This document shows positions 10,318 through 22,212 of a stretch of 64,000 nucleotides of DNA, in pieces; the stretch's first letter is position 1; every line of letters begins with the position of its first letter. Origin of the DNA: Adiantum capillus-veneris (Eukaryota > Streptophyta > Polypodiopsida > Polypodiales > Pteridaceae). The position numbers and the translations under genes were made by a program. Under the pieces are notes generated by a model. The model saw nothing but the letters and a program-made list of their open reading frames with translations. It did not search any database and was not told the origin of the DNA. The stretch spans positions 149,571,057-149,635,056 of the forward strand of contig CM043952.1 in NCBI GenBank assembly GCA_014529385.2. Direction: 5' to 3'.

Positions 10318-11009
10318 CCCCAGCTCCTTCTCCCCCTCCTCCTGCTCGAGTACCACAGTCGACTCAGGAGAGTGGTCCCTCGCCGGCGGCTAGGAGATCT
10401 CTTGGCAGCGCCTTTGCCACGAGTCGCCTTTGCCTCCGACGCCGCTGGGATTTCTTTGACTACGTGTTCACTCGCTTTCTCGGCGATTCCGCAGCAGACC
10501 ACGAGGCAGCTTGCTTCAGGGTCCACGCTTTGTTCCTCGTCGCTAGGGGAATAGAGGCCTTGGACTCAGCAGTTGGTTTCTCCTTCCCCCTCTGTGGGAG
10601 GACCGAGACAGAGTGGTCCCTAGACTCAGTGGTGGGATGGTTGCATACACAGGTTCTCGAGTTCTCTCACCACATGGGAGAACTTGAAGTTACAGATTTG
10701 CTGCAGACTTTGTGGCCACTGGCCAAGTTTGCGGTGACACCCCCAGACTCAGCAGGATGTAGGCACATTGTGGTGTACTTTTTTGCTGATACGCAGTGTT
10801 TGCCTTGCTATGTATACATTCATGAGGACTCCTGGACAGAGGAGGTTGCTTTACGCACGGCTCGCTCTGCTTGGGCTTGGGCCAGGCACTCACTGCAGTC
10901 TCGCCTATCTAGAGGACGCTCGGATGTGGATTACTCCCCATCCAAGCCAGCCTCGAAGATAGCCCGTCTTGCTGCTGCGACAGCATCTGTTCTCTCTCGC
11001 TCCCCATGA
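9183..11009 (+). pseudogene. LINE ORF1 (RNA-binding, CCHC zinc knuckle), frameshifted
   Basis: ORF1 proteins of plant LINEs bind the element RNA and form the RNP. The frame starts at ATG 9183 (MEAPAPPQRD). It shifts near 9320-9440 into the frame containing EFETSEMASK and the region ISVCFPGLRREYLPLL, which resembles the DUF4283 region of plant L1 ORF1. A zinc knuckle CFICKQMGHLAKAC (C-x2-C-x4-H-x4-C) follows at about 9837-9880, then a Gln/Pro-rich linker. A C22 tract at about 10299-10320 shifts the frame again. The new frame, including WDFFDYVFTRFLGD, runs to TGA at 11007, overlapping the ORF2 start. An in-frame TAG (9438-9460 region) and two shifts inactivate it. Total coding length would be about 600 residues. 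Confidence 0.75.
10299..10320 (+). repeat. Poly-C run inside LINE ORF1
   Basis: About 22 consecutive C. The coding frame before the run and the coding-like frame after it differ, so length change of this homopolymer explains the break in ORF1. Confidence 0.85.
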
Positions 11010-14000
11010 GGATCGTCTCGTGGAACGTGCAGGGACTAGGTGGGCCCCAGTTTCAGCGACAGCGGGGCCGATTGCGTCAGGAGCTTCAGCGTTGCCTTGT
11101 GGGAGGAGAGATTGATCTCCTTATGCTTCAGGAGCACCATTTGTCTGAGAGCCGCATTCGGCGATGTGGTCAGATTGTGCGTGGACGGTATGATACCTTT
11201 TGGTCAGCTGCTTTTGGACCTGGAGGCATCCAGGGTGGGGTATGTATGACTATTGCGGACTCATTGCAGCAGGCCATTGTGGGCAGAGGGATTATTGTGC
11301 CAGGCAGGGCTCAGTGGATTACTATGCAGCTTCAGGGTGGCCTTGTGGGCTTCCTGAACATCTATGCGCCCAATGTGGTGAGTGCTCGTGCAGAGTTTTG
11401 GTCACATATTGTCGAGTCTTTGCCACAGGTTGACCATTGGTGTGTAGGAGGGGACTTCAACATGTTGGAGGACCCTTCTGACAGGATCGGAGGTAGCCAT
11501 GCTATTGTGCATGGAGTCGAGTTAGCAGCTTGGGAGAGGTTGTGTATGACTTTGAGGGTCTCGGATACATGGCAGCATTCTGGCTTTGTGAGGCCTCCAA
11601 AGAGTCTTGCCTTCTCTAGATCGGACCGCAGAGTGGGAGGAGTGAATCTATCGCGGATAGATCGCTTCTACACTAGTGACCACTTCAGTGACTTGGGGGG
11701 CTCAGTGGGCATACTGGCAGGGACATCCTTCTCGGACCATGCACCAATGATCCTCACAGTGGCAGACAGGCAGAGGAGTGGGAGCACGATGCTTCGCATC
11801 TCAGAGCGGGTCTTGTTGGACTCAGCACTCAGAGAGAGGGTAGAGGCTCTTTGGACAGAGGGCATGGACAGCCAGGCTCTACCTGCAGACAGAGTGGCCT
11901 TAGGCCTAGCTCAGCTTAGCCACTTTTTTCTACAGGAGTCTCTGGCTCGACGGGCTGCAGCGAGAGAGGAGCAGCAGCGTCTCAGACGAGGCATTGCTTC
12001 ACTACAGAGGATGCAGAAGTAGCATCTAGACAGTCCATGGTTGGAGGAGCAGTTACAACAGGCTCGACAGGAGCTTGCTTGCACAGAGGAGAGGCGCCAT
12101 GAGTTTGCCTTTCACCGACAGGCATCTCAGTGGACTCAGGTGGGTGACAGAGTGATAGGTGCTTTTTTTGAGACAGTGGGACCTCGGCACTCGCATGCCA
12201 AGGTCAATCAGTTGAGGAGACTAGATGGGTCAGTTGTTTGTGATCCCGAGGATATGCGTGCAGTTGGTACTGACTTTTACCGTGAGTTACTGTCGACTGA
12301 GCTCCAGTCAGAGAGACAGGATGCATGCAGGGAGCAGGTTTGGGCACAGATGCCTTGTCTTGTGATTGAGGAGATGCGCCAGAGGCTAGAGATACCTCTT
12401 CAGCTTGAGGAGCTGCACACGGCTCTTAGGGCCCTCCCTCGTGGTAGCTGTCCAGGTGAGGATGGGTTGACTCCCAGTTTCTTCTTGGAGTACTGGGACC
12501 TGCTTGGCCCAGATCTGTGTAGTGTCTTTCAGTACATTCTGCTCACAGGAGTGATGCTGGATAGCATGAGTGAGGGCCTGATTTACCTCATTCCAAAGGA
12601 GGGTGGCTCCTTGGATGAGATTCGTCAGTGGCGCCCCATCACCATCCTAAACTCAGCCTACAAAATTCTTGCCAAGGCTCTGAGTTTGAGGATTCAGCCA
12701 CTTTTGGAGAGCCTTATACATGGGACTCAGACAGGTTTTGTCAAGAAACGCAGTATCCTTGACAACATCTTCACCTTCTGGGAGGCTTCTGCCTTGGCAC
12801 GACTCCGTGGGGAGGACCTTGTGATTCTTCTTCTCGATTTTGAGAAGGCATACGAGAGAGTTGACTGGGACTTTCTAGAGGGCACGCTACGCAGGATGGG
12901 CTTCTCAGATGCTTGGATCAGAGGGGTGTCAGCTTTGTACAGACAGGCTCACAGTCAGGTGCTTTTGGCAGGCGGTAGAGGTGAGAGCTTCATGCTCACA
13001 CGATCGGTCAGACAGGGTTTTCCTCTTGCCCCCTTTCTCTTTCTGTTCTATGCGAAGGCGATGAGCAGATTTTTGGTGTCACAGCAAGTTGGTCTGAGGG
13101 GCTTAGCACTCCCTATACGGGGAGATGAGCTTTTGGACGCTGAGTTTGCCGATGACTCGGCCTTGTACTTAGAGGGCCAGGAGGCCAATTTACACAGATG
13201 TGAGTAGGCTTTGGAGACCTTCTGCTGTGCATCGGGCGCACTGATCAATTGGAGAAAGACAGTGGCTTTCTCGGTTGGCAGTGCTCTTGTGCCAGATTGG
13301 ATGCTAGGAGAGGGTTTCAGGTGGATTCCTCCAGGGACTGCAGTTCGGTACTTGGGTTGTCAGGTTGGTTTGGACTTGTCCCCCGAGCAGCAGATTGCTC
13401 CTCTTCTCCTGTCCATCAGGAGAAAGCTGTTACATTGGAGCTCAACACGACTTTCGCTGGCTGGTAGAGTAGTAGTTGCCAACCAGGTGTTGTTGGCGAC
13501 TATGTGGTACATCACTTCTTGCTGGATCTTCTCGAGTTCTTGTATCAGCCAGGTAGAGAGGCTGATCAGGAACTTCCTTTGGTCAGGTCGCGACACTCAG
13601 ATTGCCCGAGCCAAGGTGGCTTGGTCGGTCATCACACTTCTTTGTTCTCAGGGAGGGCTTGGGATCATTGATCCAGCACAGCAGAGAAGAGCCCTTCTTG
13701 GGAAGTTCGTCGTCAGAGGACTTCTTCCAGGCGAGGAGCCCTGGAAGGAGTTCTTGCTGCAGAGGCTTCGTGCCAGGGTGCCTCAGTCAGGAGGCCCTTG
13801 GCAACCTTCGACCAGATGGATCTTTACAGAGCTGCGCTGAGTTGGTTTGAGTAGGAGACTGGAGGACCGATTTGCTGTGAGTTTGCTTCGATCTTGGGAG
13901 CTCTTACGACGTGGCCTAGAGCAGAGACCGCCGACGTGCACGGAGGAGTGCCTACGGCAGCCCCTCGTCTGGAACCCCATGGTTAGCACTCAGAGAGGCC

Positions 14001-15358
14001 ACTTGGTTGGGAGTCGGCCTCATGTTTCTTGGGGTCCCATGGCAGCTGGTCCAGCGCGCTCTCTAGGTGACTGGCTAGAGTTCACAGGTTTGTTGGAGGA
14101 GGTGCAGGTTGTCCAGCTACAGGGCATGAGAGGGGTGCAGAGCATGTGTCAGGACATCTCAAAGTCAGTTCCAGCTGAGTGGCTCACGCCTCTCGAGCCA
14201 GCAGCACCCCGGTGGATGGGAGCCTTCACACGACTGGAGATTCTCATTTCAGTCAAGGCTTGCTCAGAGACTGTCTCAGCCGTGTTCTTCGAGCTTCAGG
14301 GTGGGGGACGCTTACAGCGAGTTGCAGTAGAGGCCCCGCAGGTAGCAGAGTGCTGTTTCCAGAGGATCCGAGTTGTGGGCATCTGTGGGAGGACTTGCGT
14401 CTTAGACCCTGACCCAGCAGCTCTTGAGATAGGACACTGGAAGCTATGGGCTTAGGAGTGCTGTCCACTGGCACGAGTACAGTGGGATCCTAGTGAGTGG
14501 CTATGGAGGGACCCCTTCTCTTCTGCAGACCGCCCAAGAGTCCCCTTCTTTCAGTACACTGTTCGGCTTGGACGTCATATACTTGCAGCACAGAGAGAGG
14601 CCCGCCCCGCTGTAGCACGTCATTGGCAGGAGGAGGGCCTCACAGTCGAGTTCTTGGCAGCTTTTTGGCAGAGGCTGTGGGACTCCAGACAGCCGAGGCG
14701 AGTCACCTTGTTTGAGTGGCTGGTCGCACATAGAGCCACAGCAGTAGGGAGCTGGCTTGTGCATAGTGGTCTCTCGGCCACATGTGCAGCTTGTGACCAT
14801 TTGGTGGAGAGTCAACGTCACTGTCTTTGGGACTGTCCCTCGGCCCAGCAGGTGTGGCTACGAGTTCTTCGGCTGATGCCTGCTCTCTCCACGGCTCGAC
14901 AGTACACTTGGGGGGCAGCGGCTTGGTCCACCCTCACGGGCCCGGCACTTCAGTTTGAGCTATCTTCCACCAGCAGGATGATAGTGATACAGGGGGGGCG
15001 ACCTACACTTCAGCCTGCTACAGAGCTTACTCCACTGGAGTGGTGCAGTGAGAGAGAGGAGTGTTGGGAGCTCATCAGTGGCCTGACACTTTGGTTCATT
15101 TGGCGGGCCCGTTGTTTCCGCATCTTTGAGGCTCGCCCTATGCCACCAGCAGAGACTGTTCGTGACTTTTGGCTAGAGCTGATCCATACTCTCAGAGGAC
15201 AGCTTGAGGGACTACAGGGCAGCTCCGACCGCATGCGGGAGCGCCGCGAGGCTTTCCTTCGACTCTGGCGCCCTGGGCCTTTCTACACCATAGTCCAGGG
15301 GGTGCTCAGATGGCACTACTGTCCACCTGTGTGGCTTTTCCCTCCTCCCATCTCTTGA
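11006..15358 (+). pseudogene. LINE ORF2: endonuclease, reverse transcriptase, zinc finger (4 stops)
   Basis: ORF2 nicks the target and copies the RNA. One reading frame of about 1450 codons has four stops: TAG 12020, TAG 13205, TGA 13838 and TAG 14453. The apurinic-type endonuclease starts MRIVSWNVQGLGGP, with LQEHH near residue 41, GGDFN near 148 and SDHAP near 242. Reverse transcriptase motifs are RQWRPITILNSAYK (about 540), LLDFEKAYERVDW, RQGFPLAP (usually RQGCPLAP) and the catalytic FADD (about 715). The C-terminal zf-RVT region has FEWLVAHRA and C-x2-C...H...C near residues 1255-1280. No RNase H was recognised. The start codon overlaps the ORF1 stop as ATGA, which suggests termination-reinitiation. 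Every stop can be explained by a C-to-T change of CAG or CGA. Confidence 0.9.
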
Positions 15359-15509
15359 TTTAGCCCCATTGTATATATGCTGTTTTTTCATTGGGAGAGT
15401 CTCCCCATCATGCTTGTTGTAGCCCTCTCTTGCAGAGGTGGTTGTAGCCCTATGGGCAGTTTTCATTAACTAATAGAAGGATCTTTTTCTCGGGGGGGAA
15501 AAAAAAAAA
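15359..15509 (+). other. LINE 3' UTR and poly-A tail
   Basis: About 140 bp of non-coding sequence with a short internal repeat (TTGTAGCCCT occurs twice), ending in G7 and A11 at 15499-15509. The A run directly precedes the right target-site duplication. Confidence 0.85.
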
Positions 15510-15520
15510 GGCCCTTAACT
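15507..15520 (+). repeat. Right target-site duplication of the LINE
   Basis: Exact copy of AAAGGCCCTTAACT found at 8622-8635. Its first As overlap the poly-A tail. Confidence 0.85.
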
Positions 15521-17049
15521 TTTACCTGCGGGTTTTGATAGCTTGTATTTAGGTCATAGCAAACTATATCTTTGATCTCAGGTGGTGGGGACTCCTAGCA
15601 GAATGTTGGCCCATTGCTCAACAATATCCATTGGACCTTCCCTTTTTTTCCAACTTTAATCAGGCAACCTTTCTCTCTTGTCAAAACTGTTTCCCTTTAT
15701 TACCAGCTTCATGTTACTTGCTTACGTCCATACTTTTGTTATCTTAGGGTTTCTGGAAGCAATATTTTGTGAATGGAAGTGAGATATCCAAAACCCCATG
15801 GAGCAACATATCCTGTCAAAACCTACAGGTGTTTTGTTATTCACATCATATATTGTGACTCTAAAAGTGATTGTCTGGCATATTTTTTGGATTCATCACA
15901 AAATGACCCCCAATAGTGTTGGAAGGATTTATGTGCTGTTGTTGGCAGTGTCAGCATCAATTTCCTGTAAAGTGAATTGAATTTACATGAGCATAAGCGA
16001 CAATTATTTGAAGTCTTACCTGTGTAGATGAACCGTGGGTGAAGATGGTTGCCCTTAAGAGAACAAACAAAGAAACCCATACTGAACCATTTTCAAAGGC
16101 CAAAATGTCCTGTGAGACCAATAGCTACAAACAAAGTTTGGCAGATGTGAGATGTTGTGTGTACATATTAGAAAAAGAAAAAATCCTAAAGTATGATGGG
16201 AAGACAAATATTGTGTGTGATACAATGAAAGGCATTGTGCGAAGAGGACTAGGGGGATTAAAGATGAATCATGCAAGGAATTGCTGTATGGGGTGCGGCA
16301 ATGTAGTGTGCAACTGTTCAGGCACCTTTGAATTCATTACTTTATGGGGTGCGGTGCTGCTAAATAGCCTGCAGCTGCTGTCGAGACGCCTTTTACTTGC
16401 ATTGGTAATGATGCTGAGAAATAAAGGCCTGAAACCTCTGATACCATTGATATTGAACTCGTCCTCTCTATGGAAGCGCAAAATGACTTGTTCTCAACCA
16501 TGTCCCTTGCTCTGAAAGCCTTCTGCTGTGCTCTTGTTCATGATCCAGGCTCTTTGTGACATGACGAAACTCTATGAGAGAGAGTCCCAAATATGTGTAA
16601 TTTCTATGCTCCATCACCTTGGTCACGGGTTTGAAACCGTTGAAGAGAATGAACTCATCCCCATATTCTTTAGTACCTGGGCAGCTGCAACTGCAATACT
16701 CCTGACTCCAACTCTAGATAACATAATTGACAATTACCCTGCTCTGGATCTGATTCCTGATTTCTTCCTGCCTCAATAGAAAGCTGAAAGAGGAAGCATA
16801 ATGATGATAAGTGAGCATGCGCGCATGCGTAGGTTTATGGGGTGCGTGTGTGCATCCACATGTCCATGTCTGTGCCTGAAGGTGTTTCATAAGTTTGTAA
16901 ATGTAAAGAAGAGTTCACTGTTCAATTATATATTACTAAAATGTGTTCTTCACTTCAAGACACACTCTCAACATGTATTGCTTTTCCTTGCAGCCATTAC
17001 TGCGCATAGAATCAGGGCCTCTGCGAGGAGCATTAAAAGGTGAAATCAG
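15521..17049. other. Non-coding stretch, possibly intron of the downstream gene
   Basis: No protein-like frame was recognised on either strand. It lies directly upstream of two plausible exons on the plus strand, so it may be intronic; the LINE would then sit in the same intron. Polypyrimidine-AG sites exist, for example at 16985-16993, but the frame after that site meets a stop. Confidence 0.35.
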
Positions 17050-18256
17050 GTAAATGGAAATGGTAATCAAGGCATTGTTGTTCACCTGAGAGTTAGGACT
17101 GGTGTGGAGGTTGAGACATGCCAGGGATATGAAAGCAAGAAACTAATTGAAGGTTTTGGTAGTGGAGAGTGCCCTGCCTACAGTGGTGGAGCTTGCATCA
17201 AGTTTTCGGGGAGTATTGATGCAGAGTCTCAGTGCTTGATTGCTTTATACCAAGCCAATGTTGAAATTGACACAGCTTTTGATGTTTCTTACACAGTAAG
17301 TGTACCTTCCAGAAATTTTTTCTGTTTAAATTCCCTGTGTGGAAGCCTTTGTCAATCAATCTGTTTGGGATGGTGTGGTAGTGCTAAGCTATGAAATCAA
17401 GCAAAACTTTTTAACTAGACAACCCTAAACACTTTGACCAATTGCTGTGTGTTTACTAAATTGCTATTTAATGTGGACTTGTTAAGTGATAAATGGTGCA
17501 TTTGTGAACTGGATTTCCATGATTCTGGTGCGTCGTCTACAGGTAAGGAGCAACAATTGTTCAAGCCTATCACTCCTAATAAGAGTGAGTAAGGGGGACA
17601 GCGTCAATCACTTCATCTTGGACACGAAGGAGGATGAGGAGGTAAACAGTAGTCCATCCCCAAATATCGTACTCATGAGGCCTCAAAAACCAATCCAATA
17701 TTCTGAAGGAGGATGGAGTCTTTGCAAGTACAGAGTGGAAAATCCTGGGAGATTGGAAGGAATCTTTGCTTTGTGCCGCTTGAACAAACAGAGGCTTTCT
17801 GACTTCATCAAGCCATCGAGCTCATTTGAAGAGGCCAAACGTCGTGAGGAGCTGTCGACATTCTCATATGAGGCGTTTCTCGGGCATATAGCTGTCAACA
17901 CGCCTCATGAACACAACTTCGACAGAGAAGAAGTGTATGAAAAACCTTTCCAAGTATCTGATGTTTTCTGGGAAGTAGTTTCTGGCAAAAGAGTAGTAAG
18001 TTTGAAGCTTGCATGGGAGCATAAAGCTTCGACTTTTTCTGAGGTTATGACCTACGACATCTTTGTTTGCAAAGGCATGACCTCTCTGGAAAAATTTGAG
18101 CATTTGGGCGGAGCCATGGTTGGGGCGTTCTATGTGGCTCAGTTTGAAGTTCCTGAGAGTTGCCAGGCACTGACCTTTTGTTTGCAAACTTTCTGTAAAT
18201 GTGGACACTCTGGAACCTTGGACATGTCCCCTGCAATTGGGATAGAAGTTCCATGA
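17050..18256 (+). pseudogene. Endo-beta-N-acetylglucosaminidase-like C-terminal exons (partial)
   Basis: Cytosolic ENGase (GH85) cleaves the chitobiose core of free N-glycans. Two exons are supported. One ends at 17295 before GTAAGT, with the coding sequence in phase 0. The second starts at 17543 after CTACAG, also in phase 0, and runs to TGA at 18254. The first contains YSGGACIKFSGSIDAESQ, like the GGSCLKVEG turn that follows the GH85 barrel. The second contains EAFLGHIAV, VSLKLAWEH, GAFYVAQFEVPESCQALTF and MSPAIGIEV, which match the pattern of the C-terminal beta-sandwich. The catalytic barrel is not seen in the window. It may lie far upstream across a long intron, or this is a gene fragment. 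The upstream border of the first exon is uncertain. The match was made from memory of the family, not by alignment. Confidence 0.5.
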
Positions 18257-19679
18257 ACCTATTATTGACAGCATGAAACCCCAACTTCTGAAATATTTAC
18301 ATGATTTATTCATCAAAATATTAACTAATGTTAGAATATCACACATTCACACATGAAATGTGTTTTTACAGTGGGAATGTTGTTTGTGATGGTATGTATG
18401 ATTGTAATAATTGATCAATTTTACAATGTTATATGGATCTACAATGCCATCCACCATTGCAGGTGCTAAACGAATAATTGCAGACAATTGATGAGTTCTA
18501 TAATGATGTGAAATTGAGCTACAATTTATCCACAAGTTTATATGCTCTCCAAGGAAAATGTCAATAATGTGGAAATCCAATATTAGGGAAAATCAGGCTT
18601 TGGTAAAATCTAAGAGTTTGATAAGCTCCACTCTTTTTACGGTGAAATTTTGATTGACAACTCAAGGAAAAAACTCTTGCTTCACTTATATTGATGAGAG
18701 TTGTTTGGAACTATACATATATATGCTATATGGAGTATTTAATTCTTATCAAAACAAGTGTGGATTATTAGTCTTCATGTTCTCGTGGGACTATGTTCAA
18801 TGCACTCTAATTAGGGGATGAAAATCTTACGAGGCTTATGCCAACTTTTCAATTTTAGGGTTTTTGTCAAAAGTGTTTTTTTTAAACCGTAGAAAAGGTT
18901 TGGGGGTTTTAAGGACATAAAATTTGAACTTTGAAATTTCATTAAAAAATTTAAATTTTTGAGAATTTTTCAAAATCGGGTCATAAAAGGGAAATTTTGA
19001 GGTTCCAAGTGGGTCTTCCCACCTTTTCGTTAGGTAAGAGGTCATTAAGAAGTGTAATATTTTTTTCCTTTGTTATTTTGAGGGCATAGTGTGTCCACAA
19101 TTTTTTTCCTATTGGTTGGTCATTAATTAATCTTAATCTTAAAGAGCTTTTACATTTTTTTTAGTGTAATCATAAGAGAGTTAAGGAGGCATATTGAAAT
19201 TAGTGTTAATCAAGTCGCATGAGCAATGAGAAGCTCAAGGACTTCGTAGCCAGACATCTTATGAGTTTTCATTAGAGCTGGTCTCAATACATGATGTTGA
19301 GAGTCCTAATTTTATTTACACACTACTTTATATACCCAAGGTTAAAATGTGCAATGTTCGAGTGCCTAAGGTCTTTAGGGCTCTTTTACTTAATATATCT
19401 ACAACTTAGGTACAATGACTGATATATCTTTTACAGCTTGGACCTCTCATTGAGCTTGTAACACACATTACAATTATTGCAATGGCTTGAAATAAATTGG
19501 GAGATTACAATACACGGCCATTTTGGGAAAGTGTGTAATAATAATCACTTAGTCTCTCTGTATTCATTCTTGATGTATAGTTGACAGGCTTGGGCCTTTA
19601 GGAGATCTTATTAACAAACATCAGCTTAGTTAACAAAAACTAATCTATATACCAGGGAAAGAAAAATAACGAAGGTGGA
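18257..19679. other. AT-rich stretch without a gene
   Basis: Sequence after the ENGase-like stop is AT-rich with poly-T/poly-A runs and no coding signal. The first few hundred bases could be a 3' UTR and flank. No terminal repeats were found. Confidence 0.4.
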
Positions 19680-21215
19680 GGTCTCAAATCAACACTTTGC
19701 TGCTCAACTTGAAGTAGCAGAGGCTTTTGTAAAGGAATTTAGTGCTCTACATAAGAAGTTGCAAGTTGAGATCAAGATCTTGGAAGAGACAAACACAAAG
19801 GAGTTGGTTGAACTCATAAAAATGATACACATGTGGAAAAGTTGACCTCTAAAACTGAGAGCCACAAGTGAAGAATACAAGAGCTAAATGCCATTGTACT
19901 TGATATGAATGCACATGCTCAATGGCTGCAGACATCGCTCGAAGTAGTCAACCTCCAAGCACTACAAGCAAAGGCTAGACTCAAAGATGACGACGAGTTG
20001 TTGCATGGAGAAGAGAAACAAAGACTCTTACTTTCATGAACAAAGAAGATGACTATCAGAAATAGATTGCAAAATTACGAGATCTCAAGGTGGCCCAAGA
20101 GCAGCTAAAAGCCAAGAAAAAGCTTACTGAAAAAAAAATCTCTAAATCTCTGAAATCTCTACCAAAAGATGCAGAAGCCTTGCAATTTTTCCAATATGAG
20201 GAAGAGTCTAAAGCCATAGCCTAGCTTCCAGAGCTAGCTCCACTTGAGCTTGAGGTAGAACTAGGGCCCATTGAAAATTTTAATACAAAGCCAAAAAAGC
20301 CTTGAAGGTGAATATAGAACAAGAGACAGAGGATATTTGGAAGGAAGCAATGGCCTGAGAGCGATGGATTCTTCATTCTGCCAATGTTGCATAGCTGACT
20401 TCCCAATATATTATAGATACATGGCACCGGAAGTCACTTCCATATCCTCTTGTCAGTTATGATGTCCTCAAAGTCAAAGAAAGGTTGCTTAAAGATCAAG
20501 CTACGGACAATGCAGAACCACACCCTGCTTGGAGAAAGTTTTGTTGAAAAGGCACCCAAGCTCCTCCAAAATAAAAAACAATACTACAATTTTCTTGGAG
20601 CCCAGAGTGAGGAGTTGGGGCAACCACCAACTCATCTTGAAGAAATATATTGCGATGTGGCTCAACTACTTTAGACTTTCTCCACCCAAGGGCAAAGCTA
20701 CAAAATATTACATGCTAAAGACACCGACATATGCTATAGAAATCTTCAAAAGGATTCTAGATATAGCATGCATTATGTTTATCAAGATTGCAAATATGAT
20801 TTTGACCTGGATGCACACATTTCATCATGTTGAGTTAATCGATGCTCCGTGGATGTCATTCCTTGAAGGCAACCAAGGGTTATGCTATGAACTATTAAAT
20901 CAGTCACCTGATGAAGTGCTCTATGGATTATATGGAAGAGTCATGTTTTTTCCATCATACTACATGCAAAATTTCGAAGAAGCATTCTACACATGATTTT
21001 TGCTTTCCAAACCAAGATCTTTAGTCATGTAATAGAAAATCTATGGGCAAGATTTGTCGATTACTCTGCCATGGAGCATTAGCCTTCAATTTCTCATAGA
21101 AGGTGACAAAAAGCTCCGGATATAGTACTACAAATTCCTAGACGCACTCAAGAAGCAGCATGCAACTCGTAAGCCAAAGCACTACTTGGCCATCTAAAGA
21201 TATATTATGGATGAT
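19680..21215 (+). pseudogene. Unrecognised coiled-coil element protein, copy 1
   Basis: Not a family I recognise. The plus strand reads, with stops and shifts, as a Glu/Lys/Leu-rich coiled coil (19680-20160) and then a region containing SYDVLKVKERLLKDQ. After that comes a conserved block from about 20760, with ACIMFIKIANMILTW, SFLEGNQGLCYELLNQSPDE, VLYGLYG and YMQNFEEAFYT. A minus-strand sequence at 39266-39640 encodes a clearly related block, so this is a dispersed family and probably part of a mobile element. A polypurine tract follows at 21223, which suggests an LTR element. It has no protease, integrase or RT motif and may be gag-like. Confidence 0.5.
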
Positions 21216-21222
21216 CCAGTCT

Positions 21223-21232
21223 AGGAGGGGGA
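21223..21232 (+). other. Polypurine tract candidate
   Basis: AGGAGGGGGA directly after the copy-1 coding block. The related minus-strand copy has a G-rich tract in the same place (39168-39180), which supports a plus-strand primer role in an LTR element. Confidence 0.4.
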
Positions 21233-22185
21233 TAGCAGGCTAATTCGGCAACACAATTTTGAATATTTTTGAGCCCATTATTGTAATCTCTATCATTTTT
21301 TATATAAAAATCCCGTTGTGTCCAAATATATAGTTTTATCATGATTTTGAGAATGTAAAGTCGATAGTCGAGGCCAAAAGCTTTCAGATTGGACTTATTT
21401 CTAAGTCATCTCTAGTCGCTACTTACCCAAATTTGAGCTTGTTTCACATTAAAAAACCTTATGGCTAAGATATAAAAGCCAAATTTTATAAAGCTTCTGT
21501 AAGTTTCTTTTGGATAACAAGCATTCGATGCGATTAGAGAGCACTGCGTACTCTCTTTCTTCTTTCTTAAGCTGGTAATTATCGCATGATTGGACTACTT
21601 GGAATGGCGTTTGTTCCATTGCATTCGTAGGTGGAAGCTCTTTGCAACATTGTAAGTTTCTTTCGATAAATTTATGATTTTGTTGTAGCTAATCCTTTTC
21701 TAAATCTTCTCGGAACTCAAGTTTTAGATATCCAAATCACATTTTGTGCATGGGAGGGTATTAGGACAACATTGCTAAGCTCTAGAGTGCATCTTGAGGC
21801 AAAAAATAATTAGGTCAAATATGCCCTGTATATAATAAGTGCAATTTTGACAAGTGGTTAGAAGGGGGATTTAAGCAAGAGCCTAATAAACTCTTGTAAC
21901 CTACATCCACTAATCGAGTCGACTCCATCCCATGGTTCTCACTGTCTCTACAATAAGGCAGCGAGGCTTGGCAACCAACAAGCTTACAATGTTATCGAGC
22001 AACATGAATGCCAATGTGTAAGAAACCTTCCAAGATTTATTTGAGATGCATGTTCTTTGATGTGAAACACCAAGCCGACTTGATTGAGAATCATTGATTA
22101 AGTTGAGTGCTTGTAGAGAGCTTGGGAGAAAGGGACACATATGACGTTGGAACAAAAGAAAACCAACACATGCTTTCTCAATTTT

Positions 22186-22212
22186 GAGAGAGAGAGAGAG
22201 AGAGAGAGAGAG
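22186..22212. repeat. (AG)n microsatellite
   Basis: About 13 uninterrupted AG units in non-coding DNA. Confidence 0.9.

Larger units (their letters stand above)
8636..15506 (+). mobile_element. Full-length non-LTR retrotransposon (plant L1-like LINE)
   Basis: A complete LINE of about 6.9 kb bounded by a 14-bp target-site duplication. The order is a C-rich 5' untranslated region, ORF1 with a CCHC zinc knuckle, ORF2 with an apurinic endonuclease domain, reverse transcriptase and C-terminal zinc finger, then a 3' untranslated region and an A11 tail. ORF2 has only in-frame stops and no frameshift, so the copy is fairly young but dead. GC content is visibly higher than in the surrounding AT-rich DNA. 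The clean duplication shows that the copy is not 5' truncated. Confidence 0.9.

Noticed and set aside
13360-13596. Antisense and alternate-frame ORFs within LINE ORF2
   Set aside because: The real frame carries EN, RT and zinc motifs throughout; the others carry none.
16039-16515. 158-codon ORF as a host exon
   Set aside because: No recognisable domain, composition unlike the neighbouring exons, and not phase-linked to the ENGase-like exons.
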